Assembly: GCA_016716605.1 (NCBI GenBank)
Contig: JADJWA010000001.1
Span: forward strand, 1,922,001 to 1,986,000
Direction: 5' to 3'
DNA length: 64,000 nucleotides
Origin: Flavobacteriales bacterium
GTDB lineage: Bacteria; Bacteroidota; Bacteroidia; Flavobacteriales_F; PHOS-HE28
Shown here: piece by piece, positions 25,369 through 34,304 of the stretch
Layout: each line of letters begins with the position of its first letter
Position numbering within the stretch: the stretch's first letter is position 1
Made by a program: the position numbers and the translations under genes
Notes under the pieces: generated by a model
Told to the model about the DNA's origin: nothing
Seen by the model: the letters and a program-made list of their open reading frames with translations, nothing else
Databases searched by the model: none

Positions 25369-27276
25369 ATGATGGTCCGTCCCCTTCTCCTCCTGCTCTT
25401 GATCACGATCTCATCAGCCAATGCCAGCGCCCAAGCCCCGGCACTGATGAACTATCAGGCCGCTGCGCGCGACGGTGGCGGAATCGTGCTGATGAACACG
25501 GCGCTCACCGTGCGGTTCACCATACGGACCGGCAGCGCCAACGGCACGAACGTCTACCGCGAAACGCATGGTGTGACCACCAATGCATACGGTGTGTTCA
25601 ACGCGCAGGTGGGTGGCGGCACGGTGGTGAGCGGCAGTTTCGCCGGGATCGACTGGGGCGGGAACAGCCATTGGCTGCAGGTGGAAGTGAACCCTGGTGG
25701 CGGGTATGTGGACCTGGGCGCACAACAAATGGTGAGCGTGCCGTACGCCAAATACGCGGAGAGCAGCGGCGGTGGACCGAGCGGTTGGGGATTGACCGGC
25801 AATTCCGGAACCGATCCCAGCACGGATTTCGTCGGCACGAGCGACGCGCAGCCCTTGGTCTTCAAAGTAGCCGGTGTGGAAGCAGGTAGGATCGGGCTCG
25901 TTGGGACCGGCAATACCAGCCTGGGTGCCAACGCGTTCCTCGCCAATACATCCGGTGAGGTGAACAGCGCATTCGGTGTGAATGCGTTGACCTCCAATTC
26001 CACCGGATCATACAACACAGCTGTGGGCGGCTACGCGGGACGCTACAATTCCACGGGGTCGAGCAATACCGCCATCGGACAAGCTGCACTATCGTTCAAC
26101 TCGGCCGGCGATCACAACACTGCGGTCGGTACCGGTGCGCTGTACGCGAACACCAGCAGCAACAACACGGCACTGGGTTCGGGGGCATTGACAGCAAATT
26201 CGACCGGGTCGGAAAATACCGCCGTTGGCAAGGACGCGCTCTTCGGCAACACGACCGGGGTGGAAAACACGGCCGTTGGTTGGTTATCGCTGGAGAACAA
26301 CCTGGATGGCTACGAGAACACCGCAGTGGGCGTGCAGGCTTTGCGTTACAATACCGCATTCCGCAACACCGCGGCCGGCGCCTATACGCTTAAGAACAAT
26401 CTTACCGGACAATTCAACACAGCCGTTGGTGCGCTCGCAATGACAGGCAACTCCACCGGTTCCAACAATACGTCCGTCGGTGATGCTTCCTTGTACTTCA
26501 ACATCATTGGAACGAGCAATACGGCGTGTGGTGCATCGGCCCTGTTGAACAACAATGGCAGCTACAACGTGGGAGTCGGCGATGCGGCCTTGGTCGATAA
26601 CCTTAGTGGGCATGACAATGTAGCGATCGGAGTGGAAGCGATGGCCGAGAACTACTCCGGCAACTATAACACAGCGCTCGGCAACTATGCCTTGAGTGCC
26701 AATACGAGTGGATGGGACAATGTCTCGGTGGGATATGGATCAGGGACCACGGCCAGTTTCAATAACACTATAAACATCGGCAATTGGGGTTACCTGAACG
26801 CCTTCGGCAACCAGGCGTTCATTGGCAACCTGAGCACCATTTGGAACGGAGGGAACGTCACGTGGTCCACCTACTCGGATGAACGCGTGAAGACCGATGT
26901 GCGCGACGACGTGCACGGCCTGGATTTCATCCTGCGCATTCGACCCGTCACCTACCACCGGGATATCGACCGGCAGGCCGAGCTCACCGGGAACAAGCCC
27001 ACACGCGACTTTCCGGAGAAGTACGACATCGAGCGGATCAAGTTCAGCGGTTTCCTTGCGCAGCAGGTGGAGCACGCGGCGCAGGAGGTCGGATACGAAT
27101 TCAGCGGCGTGACCCCACCACCGAACGAGAACCAACTGTACACCGTGAGCTACGAGCAATTCGTGGTGCCCTTGGTGAAGGCCGTGCAGGAGCAACAGGA
27201 CATGATCATCGATCTGCGAGCGGAGGTCGAACGGTTGCAGCAGTTGATCGGGACCATGAATTCGGAGAAGCGATGA
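25369..27276 (+). CDS. Secreted head-repeat / tail-fibre (peptidase S74) protein
   Basis: About 635 residues. A signal peptide ends at ANASAQ. An N-terminal domain (ALMNYQAAARDGGG) of the type seen in Bacteroidota fibre-like proteins comes next, followed by about 14 repeats of roughly 23 residues with the core NTAVGxxAL, like the head repeats of trimeric adhesins (YadA or Hep/Hag type). The end is a peptidase S74 chaperone domain (YSDERVKTDVRDDVHGLDF, with Ser and Lys for self-cleavage) and a short coiled coil. It probably forms a surface trimeric fibre. It has no T9SS domain of its own. The next gene, which overlaps by ATGA, is a small T9SS protein. Confidence 0.88.
   Translation: MMVRPLLLLLLITISSANASAQAPALMNYQAAARDGGGIVLMNTALTVRFTIRTGSANGTNVYRETHGVTTNAYGVFNAQVGGGTVVSGSFAGIDWGGNSHWLQVEVNPGGGYVDLGAQQMVSVPYAKYAESSGGGPSGWGLTGNSGTDPSTDFVGTSDAQPLVFKVAGVEAGRIGLVGTGNTSLGANAFLANTSGEVNSAFGVNALTSNSTGSYNTAVGGYAGRYNSTGSSNTAIGQAALSFNSAGDHNTAVGTGALYANTSSNNTALGSGALTANSTGSENTAVGKDALFGNTTGVENTAVGWLSLENNLDGYENTAVGVQALRYNTAFRNTAAGAYTLKNNLTGQFNTAVGALAMTGNSTGSNNTSVGDASLYFNIIGTSNTACGASALLNNNGSYNVGVGDAALVDNLSGHDNVAIGVEAMAENYSGNYNTALGNYALSANTSGWDNVSVGYGSGTTASFNNTINIGNWGYLNAFGNQAFIGNLSTIWNGGNVTWSTYSDERVKTDVRDDVHGLDFILRIRPVTYHRDIDRQAELTGNKPTRDFPEKYDIERIKFSGFLAQQVEHAAQEVGYEFSGVTPPPNENQLYTVSYEQFVVPLVKAVQEQQDMIIDLRAEVERLQQLIGTMNSEKR
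25909..26748 (+). repeat. Array of about 14 head-type peptide repeats
   Basis: Within the fibre gene, about 14 units of about 60-70 bases encode peptides with core NTAVG or NTALG, ending in AL and N-rich turns. The units diverge at the DNA level but keep the protein period. Confidence 0.8.
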
Positions 27277-27758
27277 GAGCCCTTGTTCTGCTGCTTGGGT
27301 GGGCAGTGCTGCACGGCGCAACCGCGCAAGTGACCTTGGAGCGCAGCCTGCTGTCTTCTTGGGGGGCGCTATCCAACGCTGGTACCATATCCATGGAAGC
27401 ATCGCTGGGAGACCTGGTGGTGAGCACAGCGGTCAGCCCGTCGTTCATGGCCACGCAGGGATTTCAGCAGACCCATCCGGACATCACTACCAGTCTTCCA
27501 GAGGAACACCCTCCCGATATCGACGTGTTCCCCAACCCGACGCGTGATCGGTTGACCATCCTGCTGCCGGAACTCCATGTAGGTGTTGCGCAGTTCGCCC
27601 TGTTCGATGCTTCCGGTCGGTCGGTCCCGATGGTGGCCCAACGCATGGATGACCGCTTCCTGATCGACCTGTCCGCCCTATCCTCCGGCAACTACTTCCT
27701 GCGCATCGTTCGCGACCTTGAACCACCCACGACCATCAAGATCGTGAAACAGGAATGA
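27273..27758 (+). CDS. Small T9SS type A sorting domain protein coupled to the fibre gene
   Basis: A 161-residue protein. The signal peptide MRALVLLLGWAVLHGATAQ is followed by a short domain of about 50 residues (LSSWGALSNAGTISMEASLG to ATQGFQQTH), then a linker and a type A sorting domain (IDVFPNPTRDRLTI to IKIVKQE). The ATG overlaps the stop of the S74 fibre gene (ATGA), so translation is probably coupled. Small proteins of this kind are found next to fibre-like genes in Bacteroidota. The role may be to anchor or escort the fibre, which is inference. Confidence 0.85.
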   Translation: MRALVLLLGWAVLHGATAQVTLERSLLSSWGALSNAGTISMEASLGDLVVSTAVSPSFMATQGFQQTHPDITTSLPEEHPPDIDVFPNPTRDRLTILLPELHVGVAQFALFDASGRSVPMVAQRMDDRFLIDLSALSSGNYFLRIVRDLEPPTTIKIVKQE

Positions 27759-27812
27759 GCGATCCGCTTCTTCCAACAACAACATCGGCATCCCACCTCA
27801 GACCCATTGAAC

Positions 27813-28988
27813 ATGAACGCACGCTACGTGATCATCGCGGCTTTCACTCTTTCGGCCACAGTCCAACTAAGCGCGCAGTCCTATGCCGACCGCATCATCT
27901 ATTCCCGCCTTGAGGCCAACCACGCCAGCTTGCGCCTGAGCGATGGCGCAGGCCTGGATACGATGCTGATCGACAGCGCCACCGTGCCGCAATTGGTCAT
28001 GGACGGACGCTACCTGCTCTACCTGAGCAGTACCCTGATCAACGGATCGGCCAACAACCTGCTTTCAGGCGGCCAATGGAACCGGCGCACCTTGGCCACA
28101 GGCAATGATTTCACGCTGTTCAACAGCACCGACTTCACGCAAGGCTACGACCTCTTCCTCAGCGACAGCACCTCGGCAGTGGCCTACGCCTGCAACATCC
28201 TCAACAACAGTTTCGACAACGCCACCGTGCTGGGTACGATCACCACCGACTGCAACGACGACTTCCCCCGCATCCGGCAAAGCGATGAACTGATCGTAGG
28301 GCACAACGTGTTCAGCTCCTTGTTCACTGTTCAACGCGATGGCACGGCACGCACGGCGATCCCGAACACGGTCCAATACGACATCTGGCCCACCTGGTCC
28401 CCCGATGGAGAGTGGATCATTTTCGGTCGCAGCAGTTCGCTGTATTCGCCGGCGGACTATGCCTTGAACGTGGTGAACTTCTACAAGATCAAGCAGAACG
28501 GGGACAGCCTGACGCAGCTCACATGGAATGCTCCGACCGCCAATGCCACATTCACGGGCAATGCTATCTGGACCGAGAACGGCGAGAGCTTCATCGCCGC
28601 AGGCTCCTTGAACGGGCGCTATGGCCTGATGGAGATCGCGGCGGACGGGAGCATGCTGGTGGATACCATCCCCACAGCACCGGGCGGAGAGATCCTGTAC
28701 ATGACCGGCTCACTGCCTCTGGGGTTGGACGTGGGCGTGGATGAAACCACCATGCATGGTGATCGGCTCAGCGTGTTCCCGAATCCGACCGATGGGTCAG
28801 TTCGTGTGCACGGGACCGATGCAGGTGCAGGCTTCACGATCACTGATGCCCGCGGGCGACCCATGGTGGTCTCCTTGCAGCGGATCGGTCGGGACGATGT
28901 CCTAGTGGATCTGAGTTCGTTGCCCCGAGGCCTATACCTGATCAGCGACCAACGAGGTCGAATGCTCGGTCGGGTCTCGCGCGAGTGA
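27813..28988 (+). CDS. PD40/TolB-like beta-propeller protein with T9SS sorting domain
   Basis: A 391-residue secreted protein with a signal peptide (YVIIAAFTLSATVQLSAQ) and a propeller-like body. Motifs are FPRIRQSDELIVGH and the PD40-type WPTWSPDGEWIIFGRSS, then AIWTENGESFIAAGS. The C-terminus is a T9SS type A domain (LSVFPNPTDGSVRVHG to GRMLGRVSRE). It is the third gene of the fibre cluster, 54 bases behind the small T9SS protein. The start is the ATG at 27813. A TTG two codons upstream is less likely. Confidence 0.85.
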   Translation: MNARYVIIAAFTLSATVQLSAQSYADRIIYSRLEANHASLRLSDGAGLDTMLIDSATVPQLVMDGRYLLYLSSTLINGSANNLLSGGQWNRRTLATGNDFTLFNSTDFTQGYDLFLSDSTSAVAYACNILNNSFDNATVLGTITTDCNDDFPRIRQSDELIVGHNVFSSLFTVQRDGTARTAIPNTVQYDIWPTWSPDGEWIIFGRSSSLYSPADYALNVVNFYKIKQNGDSLTQLTWNAPTANATFTGNAIWTENGESFIAAGSLNGRYGLMEIAADGSMLVDTIPTAPGGEILYMTGSLPLGLDVGVDETTMHGDRLSVFPNPTDGSVRVHGTDAGAGFTITDARGRPMVVSLQRIGRDDVLVDLSSLPRGLYLISDQRGRMLGRVSRE

Positions 28989-29032
28989 CTGCCAGCCGTT
29001 AGATCAGTTGTTATCTACAGAAGGTCTATCGC

Positions 29033-29379
29033 CTAGTTCCCCTCGCAGTACTTCCGCTGCTGCTCCACAAAGCCCGGACAAGTAATAGCCCGCTTGTACT
29101 TCAAGTAGGCGCGGTCCTTGCGCACCTTGGGCCGCCAACCGAAAAGGTTGATGGTGCCCGGCCTGCTCTACTGCAACATCCCAACAGCTCGCAGGTGAGC
29201 GGTGCGGGTGTCGGATAGTCAATGAAGTAGCGGGCGTCGGCGTCGGCGAGAACCTGCTTTACATGTTGCCTGAATGCAACTGGCACATCCGCACAAGGCG
29301 CCACCTGCGATGCAGCATCGTCCGGAGTGCATCTGACCAGGAGAACTCCAAGTGCAAGGCCCATCATTCCTTTTGCCAT
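29033..29379 (-). pseudogene. Probable frameshifted small lipoprotein gene
   Basis: From ATG at 29379 the frame reads MAKGMMGLALGVLLVRC, a lipoprotein signal with lipobox LVRC, then APCADVPVAFRQHVKQVLAD and YPTPAPLTCELLGCCS. Near 29160-29190 the sensible coding frame appears to shift. In another frame the sequence continues TINLFGWRPKVRKDRAYL and ends FVEQQRKYCEGN with a stop at 29035-29033. Neither frame alone gives a convincing full protein. The family is unknown. A sequencing error would look the same. Confidence 0.4.
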
Positions 29380-29793
29380 GGTGCGCTGCACATGCAGCTG
29401 CGAACAATGGTCTAACGCGGTTTGTACGGGGGATACAGGCAATATTGTGAATGATACTCACCCATTTGTTACTACTTCCGCTATACGAGATACCATTCTC
29501 TTGATCTGCTTCGCATGATCTGTCTTGCTCCGTGCACAACCGGGCGACATGCGCTCCTTTCTGGGACCGCGCGGGGTGCTGCCATACCATGAAGTGAGCC
29601 TAACTGTTGAGGGGATAACCGACGCGATCATTTCCGGATGTTGGGAGGGCACCGATGATGTGCTCCAACAGCGTGTCCGCTGGGATGTTGCCAAGCAAGA
29701 GCGCCGTATAATGGGCCGTAACCATCCATCACTCACCCAACACCCGCCCACCACCCGCTTTCCCCGCGACCGGCGAAGGCGCACTTTCGGCGC
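29380..29793. other. 414-base stretch with no assignable gene
   Basis: The stretch is visibly richer in A and T than its surroundings around 29440-29520. Short open frames exist on both strands, but no family motif was recognised in any. It may be a degraded remnant. The last 12 bases hold a -7-like box (CACTTTCG) 4 bases before the start of the permease gene. Confidence 0.4.
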
Positions 29794-32211
29794 ATGTGGA
29801 AGAACTACCTCCTCATCGCCTGGCGGACCCTCAAGCGCGACAAGCTCTTCGCGGCGCTCAACGTCGTTGGACTGGCCATCGGCGTGGTGGCCTGCATGCT
29901 CATCTACATCTATGTGCAGGATGAATTGAGCTTCGATGCGCACCACCGGAAAGCGGATCGCATCTTCCGCATCCAGGCCCATTACCACTTCGGCGATACG
30001 AAGGATGACTTCGGTATCACGCCCTTTCCGATCATGGACGTGCTGCTGCAGGAATACCCTGAGATAGAAACAGGCGTTTCGCTTTTCCAGCTTGGCCAGA
30101 CCACGCTCGAATACGAAGGCCAGCGCTTCAGCGCCGACAACGGCTACAACGCCGACACCAGCACCTTCCGCACCTTCGACTTCACCTTCACGCATGGCGG
30201 GCCCGATGCGCTCGATGAGCCGGACCACATCGTGATCATGCAGGATATGGCCACGCGCATGTTCGGTTCGGAGGATCCCATCGGCAAGCTGGTCACGCGC
30301 AATGGCCGCACGCTGAAGGTGGCGGGCGTGATCGATGGGAAAGCGGAGAGCACGCATATCCCCATGGGCGTATTCATGAGCCGCATGGGCCTCCCGCCGC
30401 AGGCGAAGGAGCAGCTATCCCAGAGCTGGGGAAACAACAGCTGCTTCAACTACCTGGTGCTGGCGCCGGGCACCAGCGCGAGCGATTTCCAAGGCAAGAT
30501 CGATGCGTTCGTGGCGAAGCACATCATCCCGCGCTGGGAGGGCTGGGGCTTCAAGGGCGATATCCGCTTCAACCTAGAGCCGCTGCGCGAGGTGCACTTC
30601 AACGATGAACTGATCTACGACACGCCGAAGAAGGGCAACAAGGCCTACGTCACGCTCTTCGCGATCGTCGCGGTGCTCATCCTGGCCATTGCCTGCATCA
30701 ACTACATCAACATGAGCACCGCCGATGCCACGCGGCGCGCCAAGGAGGTGGCCTTGCGCAAGGTGAGCGGCGCGCAACGCGGACAGCTCGTCGCACAGTT
30801 CATCGGCGCCAGCGTACTGATCGCGGTCATCGGCATCGTGGTCGCCTTGGGCTTGCTGTGGCTCTGCCTGCCCGCGTTCAACTCCATCACTGGGAAGGAG
30901 ATCGGCATGGGCTACCTGCTGCGCGGCAGCTTCTTCGTGGTCGTGCTGCTCATCGTCCTGCTCATCGGGGTCGTGGCGGGCAGCTATCCGGCATTCTTCC
31001 TCTCGCGCTTCGCGCCGCAGCTGCTGCTGAAGGAGGGCATCGCGAGCGGATCCGGGAAGCAGCGCGTGCGCAAGGTGCTGATGGGTGCGCAATTCGCCAT
31101 CGCGCTCTTCATGGTCGTGGGCACGCTCGCGGTCTTCGCGCAGCTGCACTGGTTGCGCAGCACTGACATGGGCTTCCGCAAGGAGAACCTGCTCACCATC
31201 ACCATGCCCCAGCCGCCGGGGCCGGATACGCTGGCATGGGATGCCCTGCGCCCGGTGAAGCAGGAACTCATGCGCGAGAGCTTCGTGACCGGCGCGGCCT
31301 TCACGCAAAGCATGCCCGGCAATAGCGGCGGTCGCTGGGTGCTGCGAGTGAAGACCTCCGAGGGCAAGATCGACAAGCCCATGCCCACCATGAACGTGGA
31401 CCCCGACTTCCCCGACGTGCTGGGCTTGCAGTTGGTGGCGGGCCGCCTGTTCGATCCTGCGATCGCCAGCGACAACGACCGCGCTGTGGTGGTGAATGAA
31501 AGCGCTGTGCGCAGCTTCGGGTGGAAGGACCCGCTGGCAGAGAAGATCTATGTGCCCGGTGATACCGGTGAGCACGAGCTCTCCGTGATCGGTGTGGTGA
31601 AGGACTTCCATTACGCCAGTTTGCACACGCCCATCGAGCCGATGTGCCTGTTCCAGAGCGACCGCCGCTACGGCGTGGCCAACCTGGTCCTGCGGCTGGC
31701 CCCGGGCGATCCTGCCGCACAGCTCGCCGCGCTGCAAGCGCGCTGGAAGCAATTGCGCCCGAACGACAACTGGGAGGCCAGCTTCCTCACCGACAGCATC
31801 GCGCAGCTCTACCAGGCAGAGGACAAGCTATTCCGGGTGTTCACCGCGTTCGCCGTGCTCACCATCCTGCTCACCGTCATGGGCCTCTATGGGCTGGCGT
31901 ACTTCACCGCCAAGCAGCGCACGCGCGAGATCGGAATCCGCCGCGTGATGGGCGCTCCGCTCGCTGACATCGTGAAGCGCATGAACCGCGAGTTCGTGGT
32001 GCTCCTCGCGTTCGCATTGATCGTGGCCTTCCCGTTGGCCTACTATGCCATTGGGCGCTGGCTGGAGACCTTCGCGTACCACACGGAGATCTCTCCCTTG
32101 CTCTACGCGTTAGCGGTGTTGATCACCTTGTCCGTCACGGTGCTCACGGTCACCGTGCAGGCGTATCGTGCCGCGGTGGCGGATCCGGTTAGGGCGCTCC
32201 GGCATGAATGA
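29794..32211 (+). CDS. MacB/FtsX-type ABC transporter permease (first of two)
   Basis: An 805-residue permease of the duplicated type common in Bacteroidota. The N-terminus MWKNYLLIAWRTLKRDKLF precedes TM1 (NVVGLAIGVVACMLIYIYV), followed by a large MacB periplasmic core domain (about 45-280). Three membrane segments follow (for example LFAIVAVLILAIACINYINM), then a second periplasmic domain, and a final FtsX-like set ending DPVRALRHE. It resembles antimicrobial-peptide or lipoprotein export permeases. No ATPase gene is adjacent. The LolD/MacB-type ATPase at 15.4 kb is a candidate partner. The substrate is unknown. Confidence 0.9.
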   Translation: MWKNYLLIAWRTLKRDKLFAALNVVGLAIGVVACMLIYIYVQDELSFDAHHRKADRIFRIQAHYHFGDTKDDFGITPFPIMDVLLQEYPEIETGVSLFQLGQTTLEYEGQRFSADNGYNADTSTFRTFDFTFTHGGPDALDEPDHIVIMQDMATRMFGSEDPIGKLVTRNGRTLKVAGVIDGKAESTHIPMGVFMSRMGLPPQAKEQLSQSWGNNSCFNYLVLAPGTSASDFQGKIDAFVAKHIIPRWEGWGFKGDIRFNLEPLREVHFNDELIYDTPKKGNKAYVTLFAIVAVLILAIACINYINMSTADATRRAKEVALRKVSGAQRGQLVAQFIGASVLIAVIGIVVALGLLWLCLPAFNSITGKEIGMGYLLRGSFFVVVLLIVLLIGVVAGSYPAFFLSRFAPQLLLKEGIASGSGKQRVRKVLMGAQFAIALFMVVGTLAVFAQLHWLRSTDMGFRKENLLTITMPQPPGPDTLAWDALRPVKQELMRESFVTGAAFTQSMPGNSGGRWVLRVKTSEGKIDKPMPTMNVDPDFPDVLGLQLVAGRLFDPAIASDNDRAVVVNESAVRSFGWKDPLAEKIYVPGDTGEHELSVIGVVKDFHYASLHTPIEPMCLFQSDRRYGVANLVLRLAPGDPAAQLAALQARWKQLRPNDNWEASFLTDSIAQLYQAEDKLFRVFTAFAVLTILLTVMGLYGLAYFTAKQRTREIGIRRVMGAPLADIVKRMNREFVVLLAFALIVAFPLAYYAIGRWLETFAYHTEISPLLYALAVLITLSVTVLTVTVQAYRAAVADPVRALRHE

Positions 32212-32280
32212 GGAGACCCGAGCAGCGCGCGCGGTCGTTCAGGACGCTTCGGGGTCTCTGGCGCTGAGGGTTGAGCTCGT

Positions 32281-33372
32281 TCAGGATGCGCTTCCGCCCA
32301 ATTGCTGCAATCGCCGCACGTGCGACCGGATGGCGCATGCGAGCGTGGGCTTCACGTTGTACGCGAGGCCATGCTCGGCCGCCACTTGCGCGACGATAGG
32401 CGCGATGGCGGGATAGTGCAGATGCGAGATGTAGGGGAAGAGGTGGTGCTCGATCTGGAAGTTGAGCCCGCCGGTGTACCACGCAAGGAGCTTGCTGCGC
32501 GGCGCGAAATCGGCGGTTGTGAGCAGCTCATGCACGGCCCAGTCGTTGTTGATAACGCCCTGTGCATCGGGCAGCGGCTGCTGGGCGCCTTCGACCACAT
32601 GTGCCAGCTGGAACACGGTGCCCAGGATCAGGCCGCAGGTGAAGTGCATGGCCAGGAAGCCCATGAGCACCTGCCAGAGCGCGAACGGAGTAAGCAACCA
32701 AGGCAACCCCACGAAGAGGAAGAGGTGAATGAGCTTCACGGTCACCATTCCCGCGAAGTGCAAGGTGAAGTTGTGGCCGCGATTGCCTGGATCGCGTGAT
32801 GCCCTTGCCAGCGAGAAGAAATCGTTGACCAGTTTCACCAGGGTGAGCAGCCCGTAGAAGAAGAAGGAGTAGATATGCTGGAAGCGGTGGATGCGCCAGC
32901 GCGGTGCGTGCTCACTGAAGCGCAGCAGATCCGGAGGGTCGATGTCCTGATCGATCTCGTCCACGTTCGTATGCGTATGGTGCGCCCCATTATGCTGGAG
33001 CTTCCAGGTGAAGGCATCGCTTCCCAGCAGGTACATGGTGCCGCCCAGGAGTTCGTTCACCCAAGGCTTGCTGGAACTGGCGCCGTGCAGCCCATCGTGC
33101 ATCACGCCCATTCCGATGCCCGCCATTCCGATGCCCATGACCAGCGCCATGAGCAGAGCGGCCCATGCCGGGAGGGGGACAACGAGCACGACAATGAGCG
33201 GTGCCAGGAAGAGCGTGAGCATGGCCGCCACCTTGATGACCAGGCGGCCGTCGGCCTTCAGGGGCGTACCGGTTTCCGAGAAGTAGGCATGCACGCGGGA
33301 CCGCACGTTCGCGGCAAAGGCCCGGTTCGCCGGCGAGCCTGCATAGCGGGGGGCTCCGGCGATGCGGCTCAT
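32281..33372 (-). CDS. Membrane fatty acid desaturase (front-end type)
   Basis: A 363-residue integral membrane di-iron enzyme. The three histidine boxes are present: HDGLHGAS (near residue 105), HNGAHHTHTN (near 145) and QIEHHLFPYISHLH (near 315). The Gln in the third box is typical of front-end (delta-5/6-like) desaturases. Hydrophobic segments flank the boxes (AAMLTLFLAPLIVVLVV; YSFFFYGLLTLVK). It introduces a double bond into membrane or CoA-linked acyl chains. The ATG overlaps the stop of the CsbD-like gene (ATGA), so the two are co-translated, suggesting a membrane or stress-adaptation operon. Confidence 0.92.
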   Translation of the reverse strand: MSRIAGAPRYAGSPANRAFAANVRSRVHAYFSETGTPLKADGRLVIKVAAMLTLFLAPLIVVLVVPLPAWAALLMALVMGIGMAGIGMGVMHDGLHGASSSKPWVNELLGGTMYLLGSDAFTWKLQHNGAHHTHTNVDEIDQDIDPPDLLRFSEHAPRWRIHRFQHIYSFFFYGLLTLVKLVNDFFSLARASRDPGNRGHNFTLHFAGMVTVKLIHLFLFVGLPWLLTPFALWQVLMGFLAMHFTCGLILGTVFQLAHVVEGAQQPLPDAQGVINNDWAVHELLTTADFAPRSKLLAWYTGGLNFQIEHHLFPYISHLHYPAIAPIVAQVAAEHGLAYNVKPTLACAIRSHVRRLQQLGGSAS

Positions 33373-33584
33373 AGGGAATCGATCAGGGAGTGGAGTTCGT
33401 CGGCCTGCATGCCCAGGCGCTGTTGCAGGCGCAAGCTGAGCTCGTGCTCTTCGCCCGGGCTGAAATCCAGATCCGCGTCTGTCAGTTGCTTGAACCGATT
33501 CTTCAGCTTGATCTTCTTATGGCCCCAGCGATTTGGAGGGATCAAGAGCGATCTTTTCCCTTGCGGCAGATTGAGGTCGTCCAT
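33369..33584 (-). CDS. CsbD-like small stress protein
   Basis: About 71 residues starting MDDLNLPQGKRSLLIP. The core KKIKLKNRFKQLTDADLDFS, followed by GEEHELSLRLQQRLGMQADE, matches the CsbD pattern (WxxLKGKxKE..GKLTDDDL... and a helical C-terminal part). CsbD proteins are general stress proteins of unclear mechanism. The stop overlaps the desaturase start (ATGA). The start at 33584 is chosen over 33617, since the upstream Met adds only a short, non-conserved tail. The family call is moderately sure because the match is to a short, charged protein. Confidence 0.65.
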   Translation of the reverse strand: MDDLNLPQGKRSLLIPPNRWGHKKIKLKNRFKQLTDADLDFSPGEEHELSLRLQQRLGMQADELHSLIDSL

Positions 33585-33943
33585 TGGATGGGTTTGTTGA
33601 GGTGCTTGAGGGCGCATGGCCTCTTCGCCGTTTCGGGTAGCACGAACCGGCTAGCATTGGATGATCAGTGCCGGGCCAACCAGCCACAGCTGCCCGGCAC
33701 CTTCACCGGGAATGGATCATCCAGGGATCCTCGGATGCCCGGTTGCGTCGCCGGGCATGGGAACAATGTAGGCCATGCCGCCGCGGGCCGGCTGAATTGT
33801 GATGTTTTGGGGGGAATGCGGCACTTATTCCTTCGAATGGCCGGTTGCTGAGCGCTCAGGGCCTACCTTGCCCCCAACACTCCGGTGCTTTTGCCGGGTT
33901 GCAACAAGTCCTGCTTCGACCGGGACGCATTACAGTCAGTACA
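33585..33943. other. 359-base divergent region upstream of cspA
   Basis: No gene was found. It contains nested inverted repeats (33659-33758, listed separately) and a -7-like TACCTTG at 33864-33870 with TTG 16 bases upstream. That would give cspA a leader of about 70 bases, which is usual for cold-shock genes. Confidence 0.5.
33659..33758. repeat. Nested inverted repeats upstream of cspA
   Basis: GGATGATC (33659-33666) pairs with GATCATCC (33715-33722). Inside it, GTGCCGGGC (33668-33676) pairs with GCCCGGCAC (33692-33700). A separate hairpin, ATGCCCGG (33735-33742) with CCGGGCAT (33751-33758), follows. No T-tract is present. It could be a structured leader, a mobile palindromic element or a bidirectional regulatory site. 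Confidence 0.6.
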
Positions 33944-34135
33944 ATGTCAAGTGGTACAGTGAAGTTCTTCAACACGGAGAAAGGCTTTGGTTTCATCACC
34001 CCCGATGAGGGCGGCAAGGACGTGTTCGTCCACAAGACCGGCACCCGTGCGCAACTCTACGAAGGAGACAAGGTCACCTATGAAGTGGAGCAGAGCCCGA
34101 AAGGCGCGAATGCAGTGAGCGTGGAGAAGGCCTAA
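33944..34135 (+). CDS. cspA: Cold shock protein, CspA family
   Basis: A 63-residue single OB-fold RNA chaperone. RNP1 is KGFGFITP and RNP2 is VFVHKT, and the start SSGTVKFFN is typical. It binds RNA and single-stranded DNA and helps translation at low temperature. The ATG at 33944 starts at the conserved N-terminus, so the longer reading is rejected. A -7-like box lies about 75 bases upstream, and a strong terminator follows 21 bases after the stop, so the gene is monocistronic. Confidence 0.96.
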   Translation: MSSGTVKFFNTEKGFGFITPDEGGKDVFVHKTGTRAQLYEGDKVTYEVEQSPKGANAVSVEKA

Positions 34136-34156
34136 AGCCATCAACGAGCAAGATGG

Positions 34157-34184
34157 GAGCCCCGGCATTCGCCGGGGCTCTTTC
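34157..34184 (+). terminator. Rho-independent terminator of cspA
   Basis: A perfect 10-bp stem (GAGCCCCGGC with GCCGGGGCTC) with an ATTC loop is followed by TTT. It lies 21 bases after the cspA stop. Confidence 0.9.
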
Positions 34185-34304
34185 GTTGGTGCGTGTCTCA
34201 GCGCATCCTGTCGGATCCTCTGCGGTGAATGCGCTTGAGCAGAACAGCGAGGATGACTTCAACCTCCCCTCGCTGCTGCCAGATGGACCCACCGATAGCG
34301 GGCT

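Noticed and set aside
29483..29491. Bases ATACGAGAT, similar to the end of a sequencing adapter
   Set aside because: The bases before it differ from the adapter and no index or continuing adapter sequence follows, so a chance match is more likely.
30574..31752. Long minus-strand frame opposite the first ABC permease
   Set aside because: It is the complement of well-conserved permease sequence, with no motif of its own.
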